Counted from the stretch's first letter, positions 13,196-25,944 are shown. The stretch is DNA of 64,000 nucleotides from Beaufortia kweichowensis (GCA_019155185.1 CM032798.1:7391501-7455500), one strand, 5' to 3'. Numbers and translations: made by a program. The notes: a model not told the origin generated them from the sequence alone.

Positions 13196-14691
13196 CGTGG
13201 ACTCTGCTGCCATGGGGTCCAATTAAAGAATGAAATAACAGAAACACCTAAAATCAAAAATGTTTGCTGACCATGCATTCATCATTCAAATATCACTTCA
13301 ACTGAATTAATGTAGGTGTTGCTATTTATATTATGCAATTTTTCTTAAACTGAAGTTTCTTTTGTGTGGTTAAATTGACATTTCATGCAAGACGAAAAGT
13401 CAAATGAGACCAAGTGTGAAAAATCTACTTTTAAAACTTCTTAAAGAGCGCTACTGTACATGAATCACTGTAAAAGCCACTTGCTGCCATTAAACACCAA
13501 GTGGAATTTAATGGAAAACCAGAGTTCACATATGCAAATCCTTTATTGAAAGATAACTACAATTATACAAAATTGGACAGACAAAGAAAACTTTATTTAC
13601 AAAACAAAGACAAAACGTTGCTCACGGAGAATGACCGAGTCAGGCATGCTCTGCTGGTTGGAAGGCAAGTGGTCAGTCAGGGAAAGTCCATCACGCTGAG
13701 GTTTCCACAGAGGAAGAATTGGTTGGCTGAAAGAGAACATGAAAATCCATATAAACAACCAAGAAACCAAATTGAAAAAGTTTGGGGACACACAATCGAA
13801 CCACAAAAGCAAACCACAAGTTAACATAAAATCCTCTCAGACAGTCTTAAACTATTGGTTATTAAAAAACCCGAAGTCAGTGGGTCATGAAAGTACATTT
13901 AATGATCCCTGCAAATCTATAACAGCTGTTAGGTGCAACAAACATTCTCACTTTGCACTGAAAACGGTAGCAAACAGGAGAACCAAACGTTCAGGAACTA
14001 ATCCGTTTACAAGTTTTCCACAAAGTATCAGAAAGAGAGAGGAGCATTCACGAAACAAGCAGACCCAAGTAATCATCCACCTTTAATTAGGGTACATCTT
14101 GCTCTACAACTGCAGCTAGATTGAAAGCCGCAATAGTTCTTTCAGAAGACACAAGATGTAAAGCCATTTTTTGTGTCTCGCTGATATTTCAAATATAACA
14201 GCAAGTAGAAACAGTAGAGTACGGCCCGACAACCTGGGATAAGCATATCAATGACTTGACGTTGTATAGTTGTCAGTGATTTATGGAGGACTGCACCATA
14301 ATATAACAAACATGAATAATGGGATGGGCTATGGTCAGCACTGACATGCATGTCATCATTGCACTGTGCAAGTTCTTCTGTTCATCCTCAATAAAGCTAT
14401 ATTTTTGTATTGACCGGTTTAGCAACTAAGGTACTTTAGCAGAAACATAGTCATAAGTATGACAATTCTTGGCTGTATGTATGGTTCATGATTAATTATT
14501 CATAAAACAAACAATTAATAAATCAGTTTCCATTATTCTAATTTCTATGTTTTCATGAAGCAATTGAATTTAATTAATTATAATTTCATTATTTTTTAAG
14601 TTAAGCTCTCAAACACAAATGTCTTATTTTGTCATTCTGAACAAGGAAGCCAAGGACTCTCCTCTGACCCTATAAGGAGGAAACAATGAGT
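13196..14691. other. Convergent 3' ends of ccdc17 and nasp
   Basis: There are 1.5 kb between the two stop codons. TTTATT on the plus strand at 13542-13547 and 13592-13597 reads AATAAA on the minus strand, so the nasp 3' untranslated region probably spans about 13,520-14,691. No clear plus-strand signal for ccdc17 was pinned down. Open frames here on both strands have no recognisable content. Confidence 0.5.
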
Positions 14692-17600
14692 CTAGCAACT
14701 CGCCTCCTGTTCCATTTTCTCCTGGACTCCATTGCCGTTGTGGGCAGAGTCGTCGCTGCCATTAACTGTGGTCTCCTGTTTAGTCTTTTTAGCGTCACTG
14801 TCCTTTTTTGGACTCTCCTCGTCTGGTTTCCTCTGTGCAGGAACAAAGCAGGACAGAACACGTACTTTATTTTTTACTTTTCTCCTTAACACCTATTCTT
14901 TGCAACTAAATCAAGCCACAACACCATGCCACAACTACAATGCCATGTCACACAACACCACAGAAGCAAAATATCCTCAAATTCTCAGCTCATGACCAGC
15001 ATGCATAACTAGCACCAGCTATGAAAGGTAGCAATGCAGAAGCTGCTTCAGGGACAGGGTCAGATTGGCCCTTCACACACCCCCTGACAGTATATGAAAG
15101 CATGCCAATTTAACTACTGCAAAGGTTATAGTCACTTAATATTTTATTGATGCATACTAACCTTCTTACGGACAAGGTGAGAAATATCTGATGCGGACTT
15201 TGAAGATGCACCTTCAGCTGGCCTTGCAACAATCTGAAACAAAACCAGAGCCATTTCAGAACCATAGTCAATTCAAGAAAGCAGTGGAGGAAACGATTAA
15301 CAAATCATTAACAAACCTGACTAGCTGCAGATGAGGATGGCCCACCATTTTCCGCAGGGAACGCAGAGGAAGTTGATGCTCCTGCCTGTAACACAGAAAG
15401 CAATATCCAAATTATTCCACAGAATAGAAACAAAAAACAGAAACCCAACTCTTCCTCTCTTTTTAGTATACCAAGAAAAGGTCTGGTTTACAACTGATCA
15501 GTGCCTGTAACTCTCAAACACAACATGCCCAAATAAAAGTAATGTAAAAGGAAGAAAAGCAACTCACAAGGGTCTGATGGATGGCTGCAGATGCTGTGGC
15601 AGCCGTCCTCTGGCTTTCCTTGGCATCTTCTATCTTCTCTGTAATTTCTGGCAGTAACTGTTTTAACTCTTCAAGTTCATTCTTCTCTTCCTCCGCTGCC
15701 TCTGCACCCTCTGCCTTGTCTATTGCCTCCTGAAGCATAGCTAAGAAACAATAGACATCAAAAGGTAAAACATACTCATGGCACAAACTTTCTAAAAAGA
15801 TGCCAACTAAAGACAACAGCAAAATAATACAATTCAGTATCATAACCTCAGCATAATAGTTAATGTAATAATTGTACTACCGAGGCGGCTCTCGATGACT
15901 TTGATGGAGTTGGAGAAGTGCTCGATGGCTTTGCTGTACTGGGTTGTGTAACTGTAGGTTGTGCCCAACTGGTAATGGGTTTCAGCCAACAGACGACTAT
16001 GAGACGAAAGGTGTTTGAGCTGCAGGGTCAAGCATTCGTTGAAGTCATCCAGAGCCTGGCTGTAGTTGCCTAATAAGACCAAAAACAGCAATAAGCATCA
16101 CCTAAAAAACAAGCCTGCGTGGAATGCATTTGTCATTTTAAAGCAGCTCAAAGAATCCAAAAACTGCTTTTAAGTAAATCACTTTCTTCTAGCCACTGTT
16201 ACCACATACACACCTGATTCAGCTCCAACCTCTCCAAGTTTGAGGTAGATCTGCGCTGCCATTAGCTGATCATCTTTACAGTCTTTTCTACAAATACAAA
16301 CACATTCATTTAAACAACCGTTACATTATAAAGGATTATAAAGCACTTAATTTATGTAGAAGGACTGCTATACCTTTTATAAATGACTTTAGCAACCTCC
16401 AGCATCTCCCAGGCCAACTGCAGATTTCCAACTTCTTCCTCCTCACTTTCCTGAGGACATGCAAATACAGTTAAATCCAGCAAAAAGAGAAACAAGGAGA
16501 GCAAAAAATCTTTTAATAAAGTTATTACCTTATCCTTTGCATCACCCTCTTCTCCCTCATCTTCATCATCATCGTCGTCATCATCATCTGAAAGAGTAAA
16601 CCTTGGCTCAGGTTAACTGACATTTAGCCCATATATATATATATATATATATTAAAAAAAAACAGGACACCCATAGTGACAGTTAAAAAAAACCTGTGGA
16701 TTCCCTTTCCAGGATTTAGAAATACATTCACCAAGTGAGTCTCAAATTTAATTCAAGTTCATTGTGCTCCCCAGATCCATGATGATGCTTCACTACCTTC
16801 ACCCTCCTCTTCCATAGGTTCATCCTTCCCATTTTGATTCTCGGCACCCTCATCATCGTTTTCAGCCTTTTCAGTAAGTCCATTTGACCCAGCAGCTTTC
16901 TTCAAAGCTCCATTTACACCATTGGACTTGTCAGATTTATTCTCCTCAGGCTTTTCCTCAGTTTTAGGCAATTGTGCATCCTCTTTATTTGGCGCTTTAA
17001 CATCCTCCACATCTTTTTTATGCTTGTGCTCACCTTCCTCCTTTTGCTCATCTTCTGCCCGTTTCCTCTGCTCATCGTCCTCTGGCTTCTTCACAACGTC
17101 GTCTTCCTCCTGCTTTTTCTGCTCACCTTGCTCCTGCTTACTTTCACCCACCCCTTTTTCCTCCTCTGAACATTTTGTTTCCTCCGACATGGCATCGTAA
17201 ACCTGCGCCCGAAGCTCATCTCTGGTTTTCTCTGCATTGCAGTGGAAAAGGTTAGAAGGTTGAGTCCTAACTAGACTCAAATTTGAAGTGGCTGTGCTTT
17301 TTCCTATGCTGGCTCATTTCATGTCTGCTATCAATTTGATGATAGCTATCATAGTGCTCTTTTGCAGATGCAATGTGGATGTACAAGAGTATTGTGGGTG
17401 TACAAGTAGAGTCACAAAATTAACAAAATCTTTATATACAAACCATCCAAGTTGTCGGCACTCTCAATCTTGGAGTCATTCGGTTTCTCCCCTTCTTCAG
17501 AAGATTCCTCTGGGACTCCCTCTAAAGCATTGCCAAGAACAGTGTTCTCCATCCTAACATAAGAGATAGTGGTACATGACAGATTCTTGAATCACAGAGG

Positions 17601-18818
17601 TCTCTTAAAGTAGTAATATTTTAATGCACAATTCTCATTAACCCTGATACCTGGCAAGTTCCAGAAGGGCTTTCCCACACAAGAAAAAAGCTTCTCCGCA
17701 TTCATCAGCAGTGTCTCCATACTTCTCAGCTCTTGAGGGGGAAAAAACAAGTTAAATGTGGAATGTAAAACACAGCACACTTGCCATATTTAATCTAAAA
17801 GCATTTAACAATATTTTATCAAAGCACAGATTTGGGTAAAACCTATATCTAACTTATAGAAATCCAAAGATGTTTCAATGGCCCACATATCCTTATAATG
17901 TTTGTTTATTGTTAATTACTTACAGCATGGCACAGGCCTCTTGAAACACACTGACTGCAGACACAACATCACCCATCACCAAGTGCCGGTTGCCTGTGCC
18001 AATCAGCTTCTTTGCTTCCTCAGTTATATCAACGGAGCTGCAAATAATAAGAAAAATACAAACTTAACACTTGAAATGGTAAAACTTGACCAGTCAGAGT
18101 AAACTCAAGAACTTGCCTGTCTGCAGCAGCAGCACTCGATGAGCAAGGTTTTTCTTCCATACTGTAAAGACAAGCATTAACAAAATCAGAAAATGCTAAA
18201 AACAAATGTTTTAATGCAAGTAGTCAAGAGAATGACTAAAACGGATCTAGTTTCAACTAAAAGTGCACGTGCGGAGAACCAACTCAATGTTGCGCATGCG
18301 TGACAGAAACTTCACATCACACGCCGATATAATGTCACTGGTTAACGATTCCGTTAAACTAGGATACTGTGTTAGTTAGGCTTTTAATAACACATTTAAA
18401 ACTTTGTTCAACGCGTGTGAAATACAAACATCGTAATGCAGCGCCAAGCTTGCTGACACGCCACCTGCGTCTGAGCGTCATCAAAACGCTGAAATCTTTA
18501 TTTAAGCGATTAAAACTTGAAGGTTTATTAATAAACCTTCCAATGACGAAATAAAGCAGCGAAACTTAACACGGTACCGTGAATAAACGGTAAAGGCATC
18601 GGATGTCCTGGCGCGGGAGTCAAACAAAGCTAGTCACAGGCGCGACGTGTTTTCCTCATAAGGACGCTGCCCAAGCTTTGTTATCAAAAACAAGCTGCCA
18701 AATCGTTCACTTTTAGTTCCTGCAACTTATCTTTGCACTTCTCGTCCTCGCGAGCGCGTTTTATTAAAAATTAATTTTACCTTTCAGCGGTCGAAGTAGC
18801 TGCTGTTTCCTCGGGCAT
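14692..18818 (-). CDS. nasp: Nuclear autoantigenic sperm protein, H3-H4 histone chaperone
   Basis: NASP binds H3-H4 in the nucleus, protects soluble histones and supports chromatin assembly in S phase. Fourteen exons in transcript order: 18818-18781, 18161-18117, 18037-17924, 17731-17651, 17553-17444, 17231-16797, 16587-16529, 16450-16374, 16287-16214, 16069-15881, 15740-15568, 15385-15317, 15233-15162, 14832-14692. They close in frame to 558 residues. TPR units read KLIGTGNRHLVMGD, ARMENTVLGNALEG, AWEMLEVAKVIYK and LAETHYQLGTTYSYTTQYSKAIEHF. One 435-base exon (about residues 130-274) encodes the Glu/Lys-rich acidic insert, and a short exon adds a run of Asp. The C terminus keeps ISHLVRKKRKPDEESPKKD. 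The intron after exon 2 starts with GC (AG then gcaagt). It converges on ccdc17, as in human. Confidence 0.96.
16631..16652. repeat. (AT)n microsatellite
   Basis: Simple AT repeat in a nasp intron just upstream (plus-strand sense) of the acidic exon. Confidence 0.85.
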
Positions 18819-19010
18819 TTTAGTTACAGTAAACAAAGTAATGGATTTTTGGATGATGTGTGTATGAAGCTACACGTTAAAAGATGGCAGGTTTGCGGGA
18901 AGCTGCTCCTAAACAAGTCTTTGTTGGCGCCTTTAAATACGGATATAAGCTGTACTTCCGCTGAACTACGACCCTGTCAGAAAAACGCGGGAGAATAAAT
19001 TTAAAGGGCA
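18819..19010 (-). promoter_or_regulatory. nasp promoter region
   Basis: GC-richer sequence immediately upstream of the nasp ATG. TTGGCGCC at 18924-18931 resembles an E2F site with one mismatch, which would suit an S-phase gene. An NRF1-like TGCGCATGCG lies at 18291-18300, inside intron 1. The transcription start cannot be fixed from sequence. Bases 19,011-19,780 are AT-rich spacer and akr1a1 3' untranslated sequence. Confidence 0.4.
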
Positions 19011-19780
19011 AGTACCATATTATACGATATGATACAGTGATGAATACAAGTGTGTTTGTGAAGTTCTTTTATTATTTATTTGCATCGTGACATGACTTGC
19101 GTCTTCTCAAAAAAATTATATTCTTATTTTGGTCTAGAAATATTTTAATGGATGAGATTCGTCATCAGTTTGTGACATCAAAATTTTATTTATTTATGTA
19201 TCTTTTTAATGTCTTTTATTTTATTTATTTATTATTATAATGTTTTAAACTTTTGTTATGAAAAAAACAATTATTGATCAAGTCAGGATCAGTGCTCAAT
19301 ACTGTATAGTAATCTTGCCCAGATTCACAATGCTAAGCTTTTAACAATGATTGGAAATGACAGCTGTTTTTAATACATGCAAAGACACAGTACATAAAGT
19401 AACCAGCAATTTTTCAATTTTTAAAAAGAAAAAGATGCCGATAGAGAGGCAAATATTCTGATTTACAGGTACCCCCAAACTAATACCCCCAATCTCAGAT
19501 CTAGTGCTGTTCTGGATGTGTACTCAATATGCTTAGGTCATAATATTTTCAGTGCTCTTCTAAATAAATGCTTTATATCCTGCATGAGAATAACTCTAAC
19601 CAGTGCTTTCATTGGTACATCAGACTATATATCAGACTATAATATATCAGACACATGGCAAGCAAATACAAAACAGTACACAACACAAATCAATATGTAG
19701 CAAAACTTTAATTGTTTACAAGAATACAGAGAAGTGAATGGACACGGTTTTCAAGGCACAGAATCTTGCACAAAAGTGTA

Positions 19781-21904
19781 TTAATAGGGGTCACTGAAAG
19801 GGTAGTGAGGATGTCCTGCATCCCGGGGTACAGAATTTCCATCAACCTGCAAAAATAAACAGAAAAAAACCCAGTTACAAATGAAGAAAAGAACAGCTTA
19901 ATACATTTAGATAGGTCTTGTACCTACTAAATGCATAAATGTAAAATTTAAAGCTATAAATAATTGTGTTTGCTGTCAAACTTACAGTAATGGTTGGCAC
20001 AATGTAACGCCAACCTCTATGTAATGCTGTCACTTGACTTATTTCCTCAGGTTCAAGGCTGAAATTGAACAGCTGTAAATGATCATAGAAATTAACATTG
20101 TTTGATGAATACACACATACTTCATTTCATTAGTTTAATTAGATGGAATTATAAAGGAAACCTGGATATTCTCTTTGATCCGAGACTCTGTGATGCTCTT
20201 TGGGATAGTCACTACACCTCGTTGAGTTTGCCACCTGTCAAATTAGCAATGTATAAAAATGATGTACTAATGAGTAGAGAAATACCATGCATGTCTTTTT
20301 CCAAACCATGGATTTACCTGATGATAATTTGAGCAGGAGACTTGTTGTACTTCTTGGCTAGTGCAGCAATAGATGGTTCCTGCAACAGGACAGGCTCTTC
20401 TGGATGCTTCCAGGCTCGGTCAGGAGATCCTAGTGGACTGTAGGCAGTCATCACCAAACCACGCTCACGGCAGTGAGCTAGCAGCTCAACCTGTGCAAGG
20501 TATGGATGACACTCCACCTGGAAAACACAGCTGATACTCTTAAAAACTGAAATGATTTTGACAAAAATTGCACCAATTGGTAAACAAACAAAAGATGAGT
20601 AAAAGCACATTTGTCTGACCTGCAAGACTGAAGGCTTGATGTTTGCAACTGATAAGACGTCGTCAATCTGTCTGCTGTTAAAGTTAGAGAGCCCAATGGC
20701 TCTGACAAGGCCTTTCCCAACAAGCTTTTCCATAGCAGCCCATGTCAGCTTGTAGTCCATGTCATCATACAGCATGGTACCATCCTCCTTTTTAGGGAAA
20801 GAGTTATCACCTCGTCTGCAAAAAATAAGAAGATAAACTTTTTGTTGGCCGCAATAGACAACATAATATGAAATCAAGTTCCATTTACTTTTAAACTATA
20901 CAATAAAACCACCAACATTTACTGAAAGAAGTTTGTTATGTTGTAAGGTATAAAATAATGAGCACACCGACAAAAAATATGTAGGCTGGCTGAACATATT
21001 ACAGCAGAGAAACATCCTAAATCTCTATAGGAAGCCTTCATTATGAGATACAGGACACTGTGGAACAACTGAGGAGCTCACTTGAAGGCATATGGCCAGT
21101 GGATAAGGTACAGGTCCAGGTACTCCAGCTTCAGGTCTTTTAAGGTCTTTAACAGAGATGGCTCCACATCATCGGGGTGATGTTTTGTGTTCCACAGTTT
21201 GGAAGTCACAAATACATCCTCTCGCCTTATGGCCTGAAAAAAAGACAGTAAAAAGGTGTCCAGGTTGGTTGGCACGATCCAATTTACCCTTGCTAATTAG
21301 TTGCAATAACTATTATGGTGACATAAGCCTTGTATTCTAACAATCAACTTGCTTTACTTACTTTGTCAGGCCCCAGCATTTCCTGGAAAGCTTCACCAAT
21401 CTCTGGCTCATTTGCATAAATGGGAGCACAGTCAATATGCCGGTAGCCAGACTGCAATGCCCAAATAACAGCCTGTTTTACCTGTTATTATTTTATTAGA
21501 CAGAACACACACATACATTAATAAGTATGAAAATGTACGATTGCAAAATATTCAAGTTGAATGACAGTGTACACAATTGACAACAATGTTTCTCATGATC
21601 TTTTAATCTGAATATGTACATTTCAATGTTTGAGTCCAACATAGATAGAAATTCCTTTAGTGCTGTTAAAATAAACGGATGATAAAATGCCATGAGTATG
21701 ATTTTGCTAATTCCAGACAAAGAGTGACTACTTTTGAAGATGCTAAAATATATTCATTTATTTTGAATGCTTTTAGTCACAACATAACTTTTTTTATGGT
21801 TTTGATTAATTTACTACTATTCTAAAATGTGGAAAAAATCTAAACAACAGTGAGTAAGTGTTTCCAAATTTTAGACTGGTACTGTATATCCCATATACAC
21901 TATA

Positions 21905-21961
<57 letters not shown>

Positions 21962-22202
21962 TAGACATAGACATAGACACACACACACACACATACACAC
22001 ACCCTCATGAGTTAACATTTAACTGACATCAATAAAGTCAATATCGGGTCATAAGAGTCAAGTAATGTAGTTTTTATTTTCATTTCCTTTGATTCAACAC
22101 ACTAACTAAACCCACCTTTCCAGGTTCACTCTTCCACGTCCCAAGTCCCACAAGGGGCATTTTTCGCCCAGTGCTGAGGACAGCAAAGTCGTTGACACTC
22201 AT
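19781..22202 (-). CDS. akr1a1: Aldo-keto reductase 1A1 (NADPH-dependent aldehyde reductase)
   Basis: Cytosolic enzyme that reduces aldehydes, including glucuronate, with NADPH. Eight coding exons in transcript order: 22202-22116, 21481-21362, 21233-21082, 20815-20620, 20517-20318, 20234-20162, 20072-19986, 19846-19781. They encode 326 residues (human 325). The catalytic tetrad is intact: Asp46 and Tyr51 in HIDCAPIY, Lys81 in TSKLWN, His114 in LIHWPYAF. The family signatures GLSNFNSRQIDD, LQVECHPYLAQ and IPKSIT are present, and the C terminus is DAGHPHYPFSDPY. Fish have two co-orthologues (a and b) and I cannot choose between them. A non-coding first exon probably lies at about 22,705-22,790, with a donor at 22,704. 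Confidence 0.96.
21545..21893. repeat. Non-autonomous DNA transposon with inverted ends in akr1a1 intron 1
   Basis: The left part (tttctcatgatctt followed by tttaatct) matches a second copy at 44,010-44,135. The right end carries the inverted form of ccagtcaaaagtttagacac, the terminal motif seen at 44,012. There is no coding capacity. The right end is directly followed by a long AT microsatellite. Confidence 0.6.
21907..22004. repeat. Compound microsatellite (AT)n-(ATAGAC)n-(AC)n
   Basis: About 50 bases of AT repeat, then four to five copies of a hexamer ATAGAC, then AC repeats. It lies in the first coding intron of akr1a1. Confidence 0.93.
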
Positions 22203-23657
22203 CCTGTGTGCCTTCAGAGAAAAGACACAAAAACAGTTTAAACAGTGTGTTTGACGAATACAAAGTTTACGAAAAACTATAAAAAAGCCTACAACCGAAT
22301 ATTAAATCTGTGCTCCCTGTACCTGTAAATCAATTCTAGACACTTACAGAAATGTTGTAGAACCTATGCTGAATGTGAGCTGTTCAGAACGATAGGAAGT
22401 TTTACCTCCTGACATGTCAGGTGACTTCCACATCAGCTCCAACAGGATGCACATTTTTCAAAAACAACATGCACTGCAATTTTTGGGGCAGTATGACCTT
22501 TGCGATTGTAATCAAACTATATAAAATGAGTCTCTGAATAAGAATGTGGTTGGAAAAAAACAGCCTTTGCATTCTAATATGAGTAGTTAACTCATGCATT
22601 TAAAGTAAGTAGTACATGCATTACTGACACAGCCTGTACTTTATCCCAGCAAGAATTAGAAGAGTACAGATCAGAATTTGAGAGAGTTAACGTTAAATAA
22701 CGTACCAGTCTTTGGGTGTAACACTTATGAGAATGAGTAGACAAGAAAAGACGCAGAGCTCGTTGAATATGCTGCATTTTTCATATATAACCAGGTCAAC
22801 TACTGTCATGTGTCGCAATATAAAAAGATTTTTCTTATGACACATAACACGTTTTAATTATTTTCTGCTACTTACCGTGTATGAAAATAGTATTGTTGTA
22901 TAAATGTCTTCTCTACAGTACTATCCTGATTGATTATAAATTATTTAACATTTTTCGGATAGTGACTTCCTGTTCGCTGTTATGTCAAAGCACACGTCAA
23001 AATAAAAGTCTCTTTTATCGCCCACACAATGTTAAATTCGTACTCTCATTTATCTTTTAGATGTACATTTGCTCTATCATCGACCAAAAAAACACGTTTG
23101 AATGTGTTGGCCAGCAGTTCTTATGAATATGCATTTCTAGCCCCTAGACGATATAAAGATGCCGTTTTTAATTGTGCTAAATGTTATATTGACTTGCTGT
23201 CACATCTTAATCCAGCAGGTATTTACAGCTATAATTTAAAGAAATCCTTGTTGTCTTTTTCCAAGTACTAAAATACTACAACTAGTGTTTGTTAGGTGCA
23301 GCATTCAGTTGTTTTAGACAATATTGAATATTAAAAGTTGAAAAATGCACATCAATTTGTTTCATTGTTGGTCTTTACAATAGGTTAAATACTAACATGG
23401 GTAAAATTACAAAACATGTTTATTTTACACAGTACAGTTCATTTAGAATGAAACCGATGATCTGAAATGTAAACTTTCAAATTCCAGCTGTAAATATGAA
23501 TTAAAAGTATAAAACAGGATAAAAAAAAACCTCAGACTAAACTGGGCCGAGTAATTTACACATAAGATTGAGCTTTTAATGACAGAAATTGCATTGCTTT
23601 TTCCACACAATTTAAACCACAAAAACGTCGAACGAAAATAAAAAAGTTTAACTGTGG
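22203..23657. other. akr1a1 5' flank and prpf38a 3' untranslated region
   Basis: The upper part of this interval (to about 22,790) should hold the akr1a1 leader and its intron. The lower-strand prpf38a 3' end is near 23,400-23,657. A plus-strand frame at 23,029-23,271 encodes about 80 residues without any family I recognise. Confidence 0.4.
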
Positions 23658-25733
23658 TCACTCGTTTCCTCTTCGACGACTCTTGTGACTCTTCTTAGAA
23701 CGACTGTAACACAAATACAAACACAGCATGAAACAGGGAAAACAAGACTGGTACAAAATAAAAGATAACTATTTCTAAATTCAGTTCAGTTCATGTCCTA
23801 CCTTTCTGGGGACTTGGAGTGACTGCGATGTCGATGGCTTCGGTGGTGACCTGGAAGAAAATATGATTTTAATTAGTTTAGTATAATTCATGATATCAAA
23901 CATCATTTGATCTTATGACTTATGGTGTTATCTGCATAGACAGTCAAAAATCTTCCATTTTAAATTTTAATAATTTACTGTTGTGTGTAATTGACTTTGT
24001 ATAGTTCATAACAACTCGGATTTACCTGGAGATTTGGAACGATGTCTTCTGTCCCTGGATCTGCTGCGATGTCTGCGGGGACTTTTGCTGCGGTGGCGAT
24101 CCCGATCTCGCTCACGTCTGGGTGATGGGCTGACAGGTAGAGAGTAATCAGACAAACCTCTCAATGGCATCTCACAATAACATGATAATATATATCTTAA
24201 CATATGCCTAAAATAAAAAAAACTGTTTAATTGTATATTTAATATATGGTTTATACCTTCTTCTTTTTGGTGATCTGCTCCTTCTAAAACATGAAAATAA
24301 ATAGAAATATTAGAACACTTTTATTCATTTCATAATATCTGTCATGATTGATGTTACCACCTTAAATTTTCCATACACAATGGTAAGAAAACTGAGCACA
24401 GTTGACAAGTAAAGCTTTTACTGACCGTCTGGGTGAGCGACTTCGCCTGTAGCGTGGAGATGGAGATCTGCGTGGCCGGTCCATATCTCTGTAACCCCTC
24501 CTGTGTGGTTCTGGTGTCTGCACTCTCTCCTGCTACAGACCCCAAATGAACGCATATGTACATGACACGTAACCGTTACCATACACCACAATAGATCACA
24601 GAGTTCTTATGTGCATAGTTTTTGCTCAGATGGGTTTTGGGTACCAAAATTGATAGTAATTGTTGATTGTGGGTACCCTTACCTTCTCTTCTTCCTCATC
24701 TTCCTCATCACTGGTCTCCACCTCATCCAGGTCTTCCTCTAGGGCACTAATGCGAGCATCTAGGAGTTCAGCCTCCTCCAAAACCTGCCTCTTCTGTGAC
24801 AATAAACACCAACATGCAGGCCCATTTCAATAATATGAACAGAACTCTTACTTTAGACCTCCAAAAAAAAACCCAAAACAAATCAACGCTATTTAAAGTC
24901 CTAACCTGAAGTCTGGGGAGGATGACGTCACACATTCGCTCCGCATGAAGCAGCTCGTCTATGAACTCGTCTACATGCATCAACTCAAACTCTGAGCAAA
25001 GAAACACGATTATTTGCAAAAATGCTTTCCTGCAAGCAACAGACAACTGAATATTGAGATCTGTGCATCCAGCAAAGTGCTCACCTCCATTTCTATTCTG
25101 GCTTTTGATTTTTCTGTAGTCATTGTATAATGGTTCTAAATACTTGTAGCAATCCACTGAAGTGCCAGTCAGGCGCATATACATTGCTCCAAGCATACGA
25201 ACATACCTTGAAAAAGAGTTGCATAATGCAAATAACAGTTTGATTTACCTTGATAACAGTTCAATAATGCAAAAGGGCATTAAAAGTCTGAATGATACAC
25301 TTACTTAAAATCTTCGTTCTTGATGAACTCCACGATGATGTCTTTTTCAGGCTGGATCTGGAGCATTTTTAGGGTCAGACATATGAATGGGGTCGGCTTG
25401 ATGTTTCCTCCAAATACTCCACCAACATACTTCAATTCCATTGCTTTATCCACAACAAGCTCAGCTACGCATGACAGAAACACGACCAAAATTAAACCCT
25501 TATATATAATTTAAAAATAATCAGCTTCTAAACATGATCTTACATTATCTTTTCCACTGAGATCGCCACAGTAAAAAAAAATCTCTTAAAATATTTCACT
25601 GACCTGTAAGTCCGAAACATTCTTCTTTCCAGTACTTGGACTCATAAATACGCGTCCTTATAATTTTCTCAACAAGATACTGAGGATTTGTTCCGTGTAT
25701 ACTGTTCGCATCTTTAACTGTTCTATTAGCCAT
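23658..25733 (-). CDS. prpf38a: Pre-mRNA-splicing factor 38A
   Basis: PRPF38A is a spliceosomal B-complex protein needed for activation of the tri-snRNP. Ten exons in transcript order: 25733-25604, 25464-25305, 25206-25085, 24991-24906, 24793-24683, 24529-24426, 24283-24257, 24129-24026, 23850-23802, 23703-23658. They give 312 residues, the same as human. The N-terminal PRP38 domain is nearly identical (MANRTVKDA, HGTNPQYLVEKIIR, GGNIKPTPF, IIVEFIKNEDFKYVRMLGA, LEPLYNDYRKIKSQNRNG). A Glu-rich linker and an Arg/Ser-rich tail with repeated SPRR, SRSRDRR and SKSP units follow, ending KKSHKSRRRGNE. A 27-base microexon at 24257-24283 lies within the RS tail. It is head-to-head with orc1, as in human. 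Confidence 0.98.
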
Positions 25734-25944
25734 GATTTAAAAACAAACGTAAACGAATGAACGGATCGTTAATACGCCATGGATAATACAGCAAGAAGAA
25801 TAACTTCCGGGGAAACTTGCGCCACTTCCGTAAGGTCAAGTGGGCGGGGAATATTTTTATATGTCCAATCAAATACTTGTCCTACGTCATCTGAGCGCGA
25901 AATAGTCGTGTTCGCTGCATGGCTGTGCTTTGTAGCAGAAGTTT
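25734..25944. promoter_or_regulatory. Bidirectional prpf38a/orc1 promoter and orc1 non-coding exon
   Basis: About 210 bases separate the prpf38a ATG from a consensus donor at 25945 that probably ends the orc1 non-coding exon. The interval holds a GC box (tgggcgggg, 25841-25849), ETS-type ACTTCCG motifs at 25803-25809 and 25824-25830, a CCAAT box at 25865-25869, a CRE-like TACGTCAT at 25883-25890, and GCGCGAAA at 25895-25902. The last is a consensus E2F site on the reverse strand. ORC1 is a known E2F target in mammals. The sites are seen; their use is inferred. Confidence 0.65.

Noticed and set aside
23029..23271. 80-residue plus-strand frame between akr1a1 and prpf38a
   Set aside because: It resembles no family I know well. 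It may be a retroelement scrap, but I cannot support a call.
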